Positions 8,266 through 17,559 of a stretch of 64,000 nt of DNA are shown in pieces. The DNA lies in the NCBI RefSeq assembly GCF_010550245.1, contig NZ_JAAGLU010000026.1, positions 100,085-164,084 of the forward strand. The letters are read 5' to 3'. The notes under the pieces are model-generated. The model did not search any database and had not been told where the DNA came from. It was given only the letters and a program-made list of their open reading frames with translations. Positions within the stretch are counted from its first letter, which is position 1. Every line of letters starts with the position of its first letter. The DNA is from Streptomyces sp. SID12501. Lineage in GTDB: Bacteria > Actinomycetota > Actinomycetes > Streptomycetales > Streptomycetaceae. The position numbers and the translations under genes are program-made.

Positions 8266-9000
8266 TCACGCCTCTATCGGGTCCTCCGCCGATTCCGCGG
8301 TCGGGTCGACGAACGAGAGCGTCTGGAGGATGGCCGTCATCAGGCCGTAGATCTGGGCCCAGTGGTCCATGGAAGCCGTATGGAGGGTGAAGACCGCTGT
8401 GAACGGGCCCGTGGGAAAGGGGACATGGACCTGTATCTGCCCGGTGAGGAGCTTGGCCTCCTCCGCGTCGGCCGTCATCTCGGGATTGAGGTCGTACTCG
8501 CGCACCGTGATGCAGGAGACCGCCGGCCCGCACGGCAGATCGAGCCAGATGGCGTCGTTGAACGGGTCACTGGAGAGCATCGCGAGGATGCCCTGGGCGA
8601 CGACGTCGGTGTCGCCGGGTTTCTGATCTGTGGGGGCGATGGCCACGGTGAGGGCGCATTGGGCGATGCCGTCGGAGGGTTCGTACCTGGTTGGCTCCTC
8701 GGTGGCGGAGTCGTCCTCCTCCACCGTGGAGAACAGACCCATCGCGGCGTACGAGACGCCGGTGTTCCCCATCATCTCGGCTATCGCCGCGTAGTACGGG
8801 GCAGCGGGCTCCCAGACGTTCTCGTCGCCTCGGGAGTACAGCTCTCGTACGAAGGAGTGGGCGCGGGCGGCGCGTTCTTCGGGGGTGGCGGCGACAGGCA
8901 GGGTGAAAAAGCCCTCCGGAGCCAGGAACCAGAGGGGCGGGAAGTTGCCGTCCGCGGAATTGACGTGCTGAGCGGTCGTGGAGTCGGCGGCGGGGAGCAT
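8266..9000 (-). CDS. hypothetical protein, last gene of type VII cargo cluster
   Basis: This 244-residue soluble protein is acidic and has no signal peptide. It contains PPLWFLAPEGFFTLP and CGPAVSCITVREYDL segments that I cannot assign to a family. It is the last of four minus-strand genes that begin with a WXG-type protein (11576), so a role as chaperone, immunity or accessory protein for the secreted effector is plausible but not shown. Its stop lies 2 bases from the end of the convergent ATPase gene. Confidence 0.65.
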   Translation of the reverse strand: MLPAADSTTAQHVNSADGNFPPLWFLAPEGFFTLPVAATPEERAARAHSFVRELYSRGDENVWEPAAPYYAAIAEMMGNTGVSYAAMGLFSTVEEDDSATEEPTRYEPSDGIAQCALTVAIAPTDQKPGDTDVVAQGILAMLSSDPFNDAIWLDLPCGPAVSCITVREYDLNPEMTADAEEAKLLTGQIQVHVPFPTGPFTAVFTLHTASMDHWAQIYGLMTAILQTLSFVDPTAESAEDPIEA

Positions 9001-9040
9001 GTGGCGAGGTAAGCCGTTCTGGTCGGGTGCAGCACTGTTG

Positions 9041-9958
9041 TCAGGTCAGGAAGTCTTCCGGGTGGTACTCAGTGAGCTTGAGTTCGGTGCCATTCGCGTC
9101 CATGACCATGTCCAGACCGGAGTGGCCGAAGACCGCGTCAACCGCGCTCAGTGCCACGACCTCGACCCGGAAACAACCGCACGAGTTCCGCTTCACCAGC
9201 GGCAGCTCGGCATCCGGCGCCTGGGCCACCGCAAAGGCTTCGGCGGTGTTCCGCTGTGCCGGTGTGAGGGCGTCCAGCGGAATGAAGTCGAGAGGTTCGA
9301 TCAGATACCGAGTGAGCCTTTCTCGATTCATGCTGCTCAGCCTGCACCATGAGCCGTCCGTAAAGGCAATCTTCGTATCCTGCCCGGATTTGAAGTCACG
9401 CAGTTCGATTTTCTCGATGGTGGACCGAGGGGTCGCCCAGAGAAAATCATCGTCCACGCGATAGTGGTGTCCCTTTATATAAGGGAAGCCTACGATCACG
9501 AGCCGACGGTCAGTGATGACCGCGTGCGTGCGGTAACGCTTCTCGGAGGAGCGGCTGGGGTCCAGCTGCCAGGGCAAGGCACGAGCGATGCTGCCAGGCT
9601 CAGCCCACATCACAGGGAAGTCGTCGATCTCGTCCGCCTGGTCGTCCGAGGTGTCCGTGCCTCGCTCGGAGCCCGAGAAGCCGCTGAGGTTCCCTCCGTG
9701 TGCGGAGAGGAAAGCCAGGACGGCGACGCCCACCACGGTCGCCACACCCTTGGCGGTGGTCCGAGCGGCCGTGCCTCCCACGGAATGTGCTGCATACGTC
9801 GGCCCTTCGGGCCAGCCGACGAGTTCGCTCTGAATGTCGTTGCGCTCGGGGTCGCGAAACCATCGCATCCCGCTGACGCGTGTGGCCGCGCCCGTGGCGA
9901 AGGTGACCGGAGCGCGAGCAATGAATATCTCATCCGGTTCAGGCTCCCAGACGCTCAT
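9041..9958 (-). CDS. membrane-anchored hypothetical protein in type VII cargo cluster
   Basis: From ATG 9958 (AGGAGG about 11 bases upstream) the product is 305 residues and begins MSVWEPEPDEIFIARAP. One hydrophobic segment, VATVVGVAVLAFLSAHGG, lies near residue 75. The C-terminal part is beta-rich (THAVITDRRLVIVGFPYIKG, then TKIAFTDGSWCRL) and resembles a PH-like or bacterial PH fold. An upstream frame extension is possible but lacks a ribosome site. It probably serves the neighbouring type VII cargo genes. Confidence 0.65.
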   Translation of the reverse strand: MSVWEPEPDEIFIARAPVTFATGAATRVSGMRWFRDPERNDIQSELVGWPEGPTYAAHSVGGTAARTTAKGVATVVGVAVLAFLSAHGGNLSGFSGSERGTDTSDDQADEIDDFPVMWAEPGSIARALPWQLDPSRSSEKRYRTHAVITDRRLVIVGFPYIKGHHYRVDDDFLWATPRSTIEKIELRDFKSGQDTKIAFTDGSWCRLSSMNRERLTRYLIEPLDFIPLDALTPAQRNTAEAFAVAQAPDAELPLVKRNSCGCFRVEVVALSAVDAVFGHSGLDMVMDANGTELKLTEYHPEDFLT

Positions 9959-10060
9959 ATCTGTACGAATCCTCCTTCGTAGCTGCTTAGGACCTCGCAT
10001 GCCGCACGTCACCATGCCACACGGCATCGAACGGCCGGTCAGCCGAGATCAGTTCCCGGA

Positions 10061-11266
10061 TTAGTCACCAGCCACGTGCGCGTAGATCTTGGGAGCAATC
10101 TTGAGACCCGCGTCTAGGGCAATGCCTCCGGCTCCGAACGGACTGACCTTCATCCCGAGGAGACCGGCTCCCTTGGTGCCGATCAACTGACCCTGGTGAT
10201 AGCCCGCGACGGAGAGGCCCCCCATGCGTGACATCAAGCCGCTGCCGGTATGCGCGACCTCGTAGGCATTGCGCGACATGCCCCCGATCTTCACCAGGCC
10301 GGCCTTTCCCAGCCCTCCTGCGAGTCCCTGGGCTTCCTTACCGAAGGCCAGGAGGACTCGCGACTCACCGGCGATCTTGGTTACCTGAAAGCCCTTGCCC
10401 AGCCTGCTCGCCGTCGCCGCGGCCTTGGCGGCGCCGACCACCTTGACCCCCTTCCCGAACATCCCGATCCCCGGCAGCAACCCCACGGCATCGAGCCCCA
10501 CCTGCGTCCAGCTCACATCCGCACCAGCCGCCTTGGCGATGCCATGAGCCGCCAGCGTGAGCCCCGCGCCGATGAGCGCGGCCGTGCCGAAGATGGCCGC
10601 GAGGGGTGGGAAGGGAAGCGTGACGATGGCCAGCATGCCCAGCACCGCGGTGATGTCGCCGAGCACATCACCGATCGCCTTGATCAGGTCGGCGTGTTCC
10701 GTGAGCCAGTCGCCCGTGGCACCCCAGGCATCGGCGATCCCCGTGCCGAGCTTGTCCCAGAAGCCGGGCTCGTTGGGGGCGATGTCGGCGGCCTTGTCCA
10801 GCTCTCTGCTGATGTGACCGGCGGCCCGCCGGTAGCGCTCTTCGAGTTCGTGGACCTTCTGGATGGCCCCGTTCACGTCACCGGAGGCCTTGCCGTACTC
10901 GTCGGTGCCTTCCTTGGCCTGCACCTGGGCGTCCAGCTTCTCCTTGGCGGACTTGTCCAGGCGGTCCGTCTCGTCCTGGAAGTCCTGGAGTTCACCCGCC
11001 CATCGGTGCAGGGCCCGCGAGGCCTTGTCGAAGGACTCGTGGCTCTTGCGGATGAGCGGGGTGACGTCCTCGCCTATGTACTCGGTGAACGCGAGCGCAG
11101 TCCTGCCCTTCCAGGCGCCGCACTCGATCCGCTCCAACTTCCCCAGCGCGGTGCCGAGTTCGCTCGCCAGCTTGCCGAGCCGCTTGGCGAGTTCCCGGGT
11201 GTCCTCGACATCCCCCGGGGTGGGATCCCAACCTATGCTCGGCGGGACGATCCGCTGGCCGGCCAC
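10061..11266 (-). CDS. putative type VII-secreted protein with WXG-type N-terminus
   Basis: The 401-residue protein starts at GTG 11266, one base after the upstream stop, so it is translationally coupled. The N-terminal 165 residues are long helices with a central WKG (residues about 49-51), the WXG100/LXG-like secretion signal fold. Residues about 190-265 include hydrophobic segments (GDITAVLGMLAIVTLPFPPLAAIFGTAALIGAG in part). The C-terminus is Gly-rich with no toxin motif I recognise. It is likely cargo of the ESX secretion machinery encoded elsewhere, and a membrane-active effector is possible. Confidence 0.72.
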   Translation of the reverse strand: MAGQRIVPPSIGWDPTPGDVEDTRELAKRLGKLASELGTALGKLERIECGAWKGRTALAFTEYIGEDVTPLIRKSHESFDKASRALHRWAGELQDFQDETDRLDKSAKEKLDAQVQAKEGTDEYGKASGDVNGAIQKVHELEERYRRAAGHISRELDKAADIAPNEPGFWDKLGTGIADAWGATGDWLTEHADLIKAIGDVLGDITAVLGMLAIVTLPFPPLAAIFGTAALIGAGLTLAAHGIAKAAGADVSWTQVGLDAVGLLPGIGMFGKGVKVVGAAKAAATASRLGKGFQVTKIAGESRVLLAFGKEAQGLAGGLGKAGLVKIGGMSRNAYEVAHTGSGLMSRMGGLSVAGYHQGQLIGTKGAGLLGMKVSPFGAGGIALDAGLKIAPKIYAHVAGD

Positions 11267-11267
11267 G

Positions 11268-11576
11268 TCACTTGCCCTTCTTCGAGGCTTTGGCGGCCTT
11301 GAGCGACTCGGCCAGCTCCAGGTCGAGCCCGTCGAAGGTCTCGGCGATCTTGTTGATCATCTTCACGGCACCCTGGGTGTGCTTGCCGAGCTGCTTGATG
11401 CCGTAGCCCCAGTCGTCGGCGAAGTCCTGCACGTCATCAACCAGTCCGCTCTCGCCGACGCACGAGGCGTCCGCGCTGCGCAGGCTGCGCCGGGTCGTCT
11501 CCATCCGGTCACTTATGGACGAAAAGGTCTTTTTCAGGTCCGCGAATATCGTGTCGTCGAGACGCAGATCACTCAT
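11268..11576 (-). CDS. WXG100-like small helical protein
   Basis: The product is 102 residues from ATG 11576 and begins MSDLRLDDTIFADLKKTFSS. It is almost entirely helical, with a central WGYG turn near residue 57 and a Lys-rich end, as in EsxA-like partner proteins. It is the first gene of the four-gene cluster and lies one base from the next gene, so the two products may form a secreted or chaperone pair. Earlier in-frame starts lack a ribosome site. Confidence 0.7.
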   Translation of the reverse strand: MSDLRLDDTIFADLKKTFSSISDRMETTRRSLRSADASCVGESGLVDDVQDFADDWGYGIKQLGKHTQGAVKMINKIAETFDGLDLELAESLKAAKASKKGK

Positions 11577-11746
11577 GGTGGATCCCCCGTGAAACAACAG
11601 TGCGATCAAAGAACAGAATTTATCGGGGAGATCGACGCCTTCGCCACACAGAACCGGGTCCGCAGGGAGGGGGATTGTGAATCATTGCCGTGAATTTGGT
11701 GACACGTTACGTCCCGATCACGCCGGCCGACCGTCACCGCGAGCCG

Positions 11747-12817
11747 TCAGGCCCCCTCCCCCAGCCCCTCCGCCACCGCCGCGAACGCCGGTTTCCGCCC
11801 GAACTCCTCGTCCATCAGCGTCGCCGCACCCTGGCCACCGAAGACCCCGGGCACCCACGAGTACTTGTCCGTGAAGCCCCACACCGTGAACGAAGTGCAG
11901 CGCCGCGCCTGGAGGCAGGCGTCCAGCAGCCCCCGGAAGTACGTCGCCTGCGTCGCCAGTTTCGTGGCGTCCACCGGCAGGATCATGCGTACGTCGACCT
12001 CTGTGAACGCCGTCTGCATGCCCAGCTTCTCGAAGCGGGCGAGGTTCTCGGCGACCTGGCCCGGGAAGCCGTACTGGATGGCCAGGTGCCCCTGGATGCC
12101 GAAGCCCTGGACCGGGACCCGTTCCGCCCGCAGCCGCTTCGCCAGGTCGTAGTAGGCCGTCGACTTCGCGTTGACGCCCTCGACGTTGTAGTCGTTCAGG
12201 AACAGCTTGGCCTTCGGGTCGGCCGCGTGGGCCCAGCGGAAGGCGTCCTCGATGTACGACGGGCCCAGCTCACGCAGCCAGATGGAGTTCCGGAACGAAC
12301 CGTCGTCCTCGAAGACCTCGTTCACCACGTCCCACTGATAAATCCGGCCCTTGTACCGCTTCACCTCCTTGGTGATGTGGTCCCGAAGTACGGCCCGCAG
12401 CTCGGTCGCCCCGATCGAGCCGTCCGCCACCCCCGTCGTCAGCCAACCCGGCAACTGGTTGTGCCACACCAGCGTGTGCCCCCGTACCGCCTGCCCGTGC
12501 GCCCGCGCGAAGCGGACCAGGTCGTCCGCCGGCCCCCACTTGTACGTCCCCCGGCTCGGCTCCACCGACTCCCACTTCATGACGTTCTCGGCGGTCACCG
12601 AGTTGAACTCCCGTGCGGTCGTTCTGCGGTACGTCGTGTCGTCGGCCAGCGCCGCCATGTCCACGGCCGTGCCGATGCGTACGCCGGTACCGGCCGCCAG
12701 CGTCCTCAGCGGGACGGGCTCCGGGTGCGCCGACGCCGGCTGGGCGGCTGCCCCGGTGATCAGGAGAGCCACCCCCGCCAGCGCCACGGCGGAAACGGGC
12801 ATGCGGAAGACGTTCAT
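11747..12817 (-). CDS. secreted endo-1,4-beta-xylanase, GH10
   Basis: The 356-residue protein has a Sec signal peptide (VALAGVALLITGAAAQPASA) and a single GH10 barrel. Catalytic residues are visible: acid/base Glu167 in WDVVNEVF and nucleophile Glu273 in TEVDVR. HTLVWHNQLP near residue 114 is a GH10 substrate-binding signature. It hydrolyses the xylan backbone outside the cell. No carbohydrate-binding module follows the barrel. It lies 61 bases after the GH115 gene on the same strand, so the pair probably forms one xylan-degrading operon. Confidence 0.95.
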   Translation of the reverse strand: MNVFRMPVSAVALAGVALLITGAAAQPASAHPEPVPLRTLAAGTGVRIGTAVDMAALADDTTYRRTTAREFNSVTAENVMKWESVEPSRGTYKWGPADDLVRFARAHGQAVRGHTLVWHNQLPGWLTTGVADGSIGATELRAVLRDHITKEVKRYKGRIYQWDVVNEVFEDDGSFRNSIWLRELGPSYIEDAFRWAHAADPKAKLFLNDYNVEGVNAKSTAYYDLAKRLRAERVPVQGFGIQGHLAIQYGFPGQVAENLARFEKLGMQTAFTEVDVRMILPVDATKLATQATYFRGLLDACLQARRCTSFTVWGFTDKYSWVPGVFGGQGAATLMDEEFGRKPAFAAVAEGLGEGA

Positions 12818-12852
12818 GTACGGCCCCTTCGTCGATGACCAACTGCCGATGA

Positions 12853-12877
12853 CCTGTTGCCTGTTGCCTGTTGCCTG
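12853..12877 (+). repeat. short 7-base tandem repeat
   Basis: CCTGTTG is repeated three times in a row in the gap between the GH10 and GH115 genes, followed by CCTG. It is probably slippage-derived, and no function is evident. Confidence 0.6.
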
Positions 12878-12878
12878 C

Positions 12879-15800
12879 TCAGCGAACGCGACGGCTCTCC
12901 AGCGGTCCCAGATACGTCGGTGTCAGCCCGCCCGTGTCGATCACCAGGCGCTGCACCACCACCGTCGGGTCGACCGCCCAGAACTTCAGCCGGTGGACGC
13001 CCGCCGCAGCCACCGTGTGCCTGGTCGCCGTCACGTTCACGTTGTCGGACGTGTGGCGGGCCCACTGCTTGTTCATCAGGCCGTCGTTCGCACCCGTGAC
13101 CGCGTGGATGTCGACCTGCTGCGGCTCGGCCCCGTCGAACGAGACCGCGTAGCGCAGCCCGCCCGTCGGGAGCGTCGGGTTGCGCGGCGACAGATACGCC
13201 CACACCGTCACCTCACCCGCCGACAGCAGGCTGACCTCGTACTCCAGACGTGCGGAGGAAGCCCCGTCCGAACCCCCGTCCGAACCCCCGCCCGGCGTGC
13301 GACGCGGAGCCGTCACCGGCCACGGCGTCATCCCCGCGCCCGTGCGGCCGATACGGTTCGACCGCCGCCAACTCCCCACCCCTCGCATGTAGTTGTCGGC
13401 GTCGATCGCCACATAGCCCCCCGCCTCCACAAACCCCCGCAGCCCTCGCTGCTGCTTGCGCGACGGCTTCTCCGCGACGCACCCGACCGTCACCGACGCC
13501 CCCGCACCCGACACCGTCAGCAACGCGTCCGTACGACCGTCCGGCACCCGCGCCCAGTCCACCGAAACCGCCAGTCGCACCTGCTGCTCGACCCGCCCCC
13601 TCCGCCGGTCGATCACCAGCCACGGCGCCGACGACTCCACCCGGTACTCGAAGGGCGTACGCCCTCGGTTGAAGACCTCGACGTACTGGCCGGGCCGCGT
13701 CTGGTACGGACTGAACACCGGCAGTGCGGCCGAACCGGAGGATCCCGCCGGCCACCACTCCCCCGAGTCCTCGGCCCCGTCGACCGACACCCCCAACTCC
13801 CCGTCCACCGGCAGCTCCAGGCGCCGCACCGCCGGGAACAGCACATCCGGCAACGCCACGTTGTTCTTCTCGGGCTGCTGCCAGGGCGCGTTGGGCCCGT
13901 ACCGTGCCACGTCCCCGTAGTCGATGTGCGGCTGGGTCTGGAAGCCCTCCCACTTGCCGCCCACCACCTGGTGGTTGAAGCGGTCGGCGAGCGCGAAGTC
14001 CCGTTCCAGGCCCGCTTCCGCCTCCGCCGCGCGGTCGTTGGTCGCCGCGCGCCCCTGGGACGCGTACAGGAGGTTCTTGAACTCGGCCTCGCGCAGGCCG
14101 TACAGGTTCGCGGTAGCCTCCACCGCGTACCCGACGAGCTCGTACCACGCGTCCTGCGACCGGGCCGGCAGGCTCCTGCCCACCCGCTCCGCTTCATTCC
14201 CCAGCTTCCGCCAGTCCTCCGTCACCCGCTCCAACTCCCGGTGCCCGAAGGCGAAGGGGGTCTCCTGGTCGTCGTACACGATCGCCGACTCGTCTTTCGT
14301 CGGGTCCTTCGCGGGGTCGAGTGTGATGCGGCGGTTGAGCAACTCGGGCTTGCGGCGGGCCTGCAGCCGCCCGTACTCGGCGAGTACCGCCGCGATCGCC
14401 GTCGCGTGCTCGGCGCCGAAGTTCTGGCGGGCGTACCGCCGTTCCCACTCCTCCAGGTTGGACGAGTCCCAACGGGCCGGATTCCAGGCGTAGTCGAGGA
14501 AGAACTCCGCCGGAAGTTCGTTGCCCTTCAGGTCTCCGACGTTCGCCACCCACAGGCCGTGGTTGCCGTACGCGTGGGCCTGGTGGAGCTGGTCCCAGAG
14601 GTTGGGCAGTGAAGTCGTGTCCACCCACTTGTAGTTGCGGCCTACGCCCACGTAGTCGAAGTGGTAGTACAGGCCGTAGCCGCCGCCCCTCGCCGGCTCC
14701 GACGGGTCCGGGTGCTTGCGGATGTTGCCCCAGTTGTCGTCGGTCAGGACGACGGTGACGTCGCCGGGGACTCTCAACCCCCGGTCCCAGTAGCGCTGGA
14801 CCTCCTTGTACAGGGTCCACACCTGCGGGGTTTCCTGCACCGGCTTGCCGGTCACCTCCGCGATGATCCCGCGCTGCGTCTCGATGATCTCCCGCATCAG
14901 CTCGATGCCGTCGCCGTCCGGGAGGCTCGTGTCGCCGTTGCCGCGCATGCCGAGGGTGACGACGCCCTCGAATTCCTCGTCCACCATCCGCTGGATGCCG
15001 TCGCGCCAGTACGCCCGGACGGCCGCCGCGTTCCGACGGTACGACCACTCGCCCGTGCCCCCGTACGGGTCCCGCCCCGGAGTCACCACGTTCCCCGCGC
15101 TGTCGCGCACGGCCGGTACCGCGTGCCGGTTCCACTCCTCGATGCCCCGCATCATCGGCGCCTCGTGGGACGTGCCCATGACGATGCCGTACGCCTTCGC
15201 ACTCGCGTGGTTCTCCGGATCGTCCTCGGCGAACGCCCTGCCCCACACGGCCGGCCAGAGATAGTTCGCCTTCAGGCGCAGCAGCACCTCGAAGACCCGC
15301 TCGAAGAAGGCCGCGTTGAAGCCTCCGGGGTGACCCGGCGCTTTTCCGGGGCCGAAGAACCGAGGGGCCCAGGTACCGAGTGCCGGGTTCTCGTCGTTGA
15401 CGAAGATCCCGCGGTACTTCACGGCCGGGGTGCCCTGCGTATGCCTCCCCGGCAGCACGTACACCGCGTCCCGGTGGACCGGCGGTACGTCGTCCCACCA
15501 GTACCAGGGCGAGACTCCGATGCCGTACGAGACGTCGTACGCCCCGAAGATCGTGCCGCGCGGGTCGCTGCCCACGATGACGAACGCCCGGTCGACGCCC
15601 GGCATCGGGTTCTCCACGACCGTCTGGAGCGAGGTCTCCCAGCGGCCGGCGATGCCCCCGACGTCCAGCTTGCCGGCGCGGACCAGACCGTCGATCAGCG
15701 GGCTGCGGCCGATCGTGCCGACGAGGATCACCTCGCGGGCGACGGTGGCAGCCGGACGTACGCCCGTGACGCGTTCGATGTCGTCCCGCAGGTCACCGGC

Positions 15801-16010
15801 GACCCGTACGACTCCGGGGTGGTCGTCGGCGCTGACGACGACCGGCGCCCCGACGACCGCGAACGCGCCGCCGGTGAACGAGATGTACGCACCGGGGTCC
15901 GTGCGGCGCACCGCACCCTCTCCCGCCCGTGCGACCCCCGACAGCACCGGCACCGCGGCAAGACCGGCCCCCGCACCGAGCACAGCCCTTCGGCTGACGG
16001 ACCCAGACAT
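12879..16010 (-). CDS. secreted GH115 xylan alpha-1,2-glucuronidase
   Basis: From ATG 16010 (GGAGGGG upstream) the product is 1043 residues. It begins with a twin-arginine signal, SRRAVLGAGAGLAAVPVL. The GH115 body is recognisable from YRGIFVNDENPALGTWAPRF, VWGRAFAEDDPENHA and VLTDDNWGNIRKHP. The C-terminal ~200 residues form the accessory beta-sandwich. The enzyme removes (4-O-methyl)glucuronic acid side chains from xylan. It precedes the GH10 gene, so the two likely act together on glucuronoxylan. Export through Tat implies folding before secretion. Confidence 0.9.
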   Translation of the reverse strand: MSGSVSRRAVLGAGAGLAAVPVLSGVARAGEGAVRRTDPGAYISFTGGAFAVVGAPVVVSADDHPGVVRVAGDLRDDIERVTGVRPAATVAREVILVGTIGRSPLIDGLVRAGKLDVGGIAGRWETSLQTVVENPMPGVDRAFVIVGSDPRGTIFGAYDVSYGIGVSPWYWWDDVPPVHRDAVYVLPGRHTQGTPAVKYRGIFVNDENPALGTWAPRFFGPGKAPGHPGGFNAAFFERVFEVLLRLKANYLWPAVWGRAFAEDDPENHASAKAYGIVMGTSHEAPMMRGIEEWNRHAVPAVRDSAGNVVTPGRDPYGGTGEWSYRRNAAAVRAYWRDGIQRMVDEEFEGVVTLGMRGNGDTSLPDGDGIELMREIIETQRGIIAEVTGKPVQETPQVWTLYKEVQRYWDRGLRVPGDVTVVLTDDNWGNIRKHPDPSEPARGGGYGLYYHFDYVGVGRNYKWVDTTSLPNLWDQLHQAHAYGNHGLWVANVGDLKGNELPAEFFLDYAWNPARWDSSNLEEWERRYARQNFGAEHATAIAAVLAEYGRLQARRKPELLNRRITLDPAKDPTKDESAIVYDDQETPFAFGHRELERVTEDWRKLGNEAERVGRSLPARSQDAWYELVGYAVEATANLYGLREAEFKNLLYASQGRAATNDRAAEAEAGLERDFALADRFNHQVVGGKWEGFQTQPHIDYGDVARYGPNAPWQQPEKNNVALPDVLFPAVRRLELPVDGELGVSVDGAEDSGEWWPAGSSGSAALPVFSPYQTRPGQYVEVFNRGRTPFEYRVESSAPWLVIDRRRGRVEQQVRLAVSVDWARVPDGRTDALLTVSGAGASVTVGCVAEKPSRKQQRGLRGFVEAGGYVAIDADNYMRGVGSWRRSNRIGRTGAGMTPWPVTAPRRTPGGGSDGGSDGASSARLEYEVSLLSAGEVTVWAYLSPRNPTLPTGGLRYAVSFDGAEPQQVDIHAVTGANDGLMNKQWARHTSDNVNVTATRHTVAAAGVHRLKFWAVDPTVVVQRLVIDTGGLTPTYLGPLESRRVR

Positions 16011-16142
16011 GACGTACCCACCCCTCCGCCCGAATTTGGTCAGTGGCATGACAAATAGTGGGGGGAGTGACCAGCGGGGGGAACGGGTCGTACGCGCCGA
16101 ATAGTTTCGTTACAGCAACCAGGCAAACCCGGGCACAGCGAA

Positions 16143-16174
16143 GAGGCCCGTACGACCGAAGTCGTACGGGCCTC
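16143..16174 (-). terminator. terminator after tuf
   Basis: GAGGCCCGTACGAC and its complement form a 14-bp stem around a CGAA/TTCG loop, 51 bases beyond the tuf stop codon. It separates tuf from the GH115 gene. Confidence 0.8.
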
Positions 16175-16224
16175 CTCAGGAAGCTCGTGAGAGCTACCGG
16201 GTCAGGCTGTCAAGCCAACAAGAA

Positions 16225-17418
<1,194 letters not shown>

Positions 17419-17559
17419 TGGGGTCCTCCTGCGGAGTGGTTCTGGTACGCCTTACTCATCGGCGCCAGGTGATCTTTGCTGGGATGCCGTCCGCCGGGGA
17501 TTTCCCTCCCGGGTCTCCCCGGCGGTCGGGTCAAGCCTAAAGCGTGTAAAGGGGGTGCG

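Noticed and set aside
12351..16058. Long plus-strand frames opposite the GH10 and GH115 genes
   Set aside because: The minus strand has clear enzymes with signal peptides and catalytic residues; the plus-strand products are Arg/Pro-rich noise.
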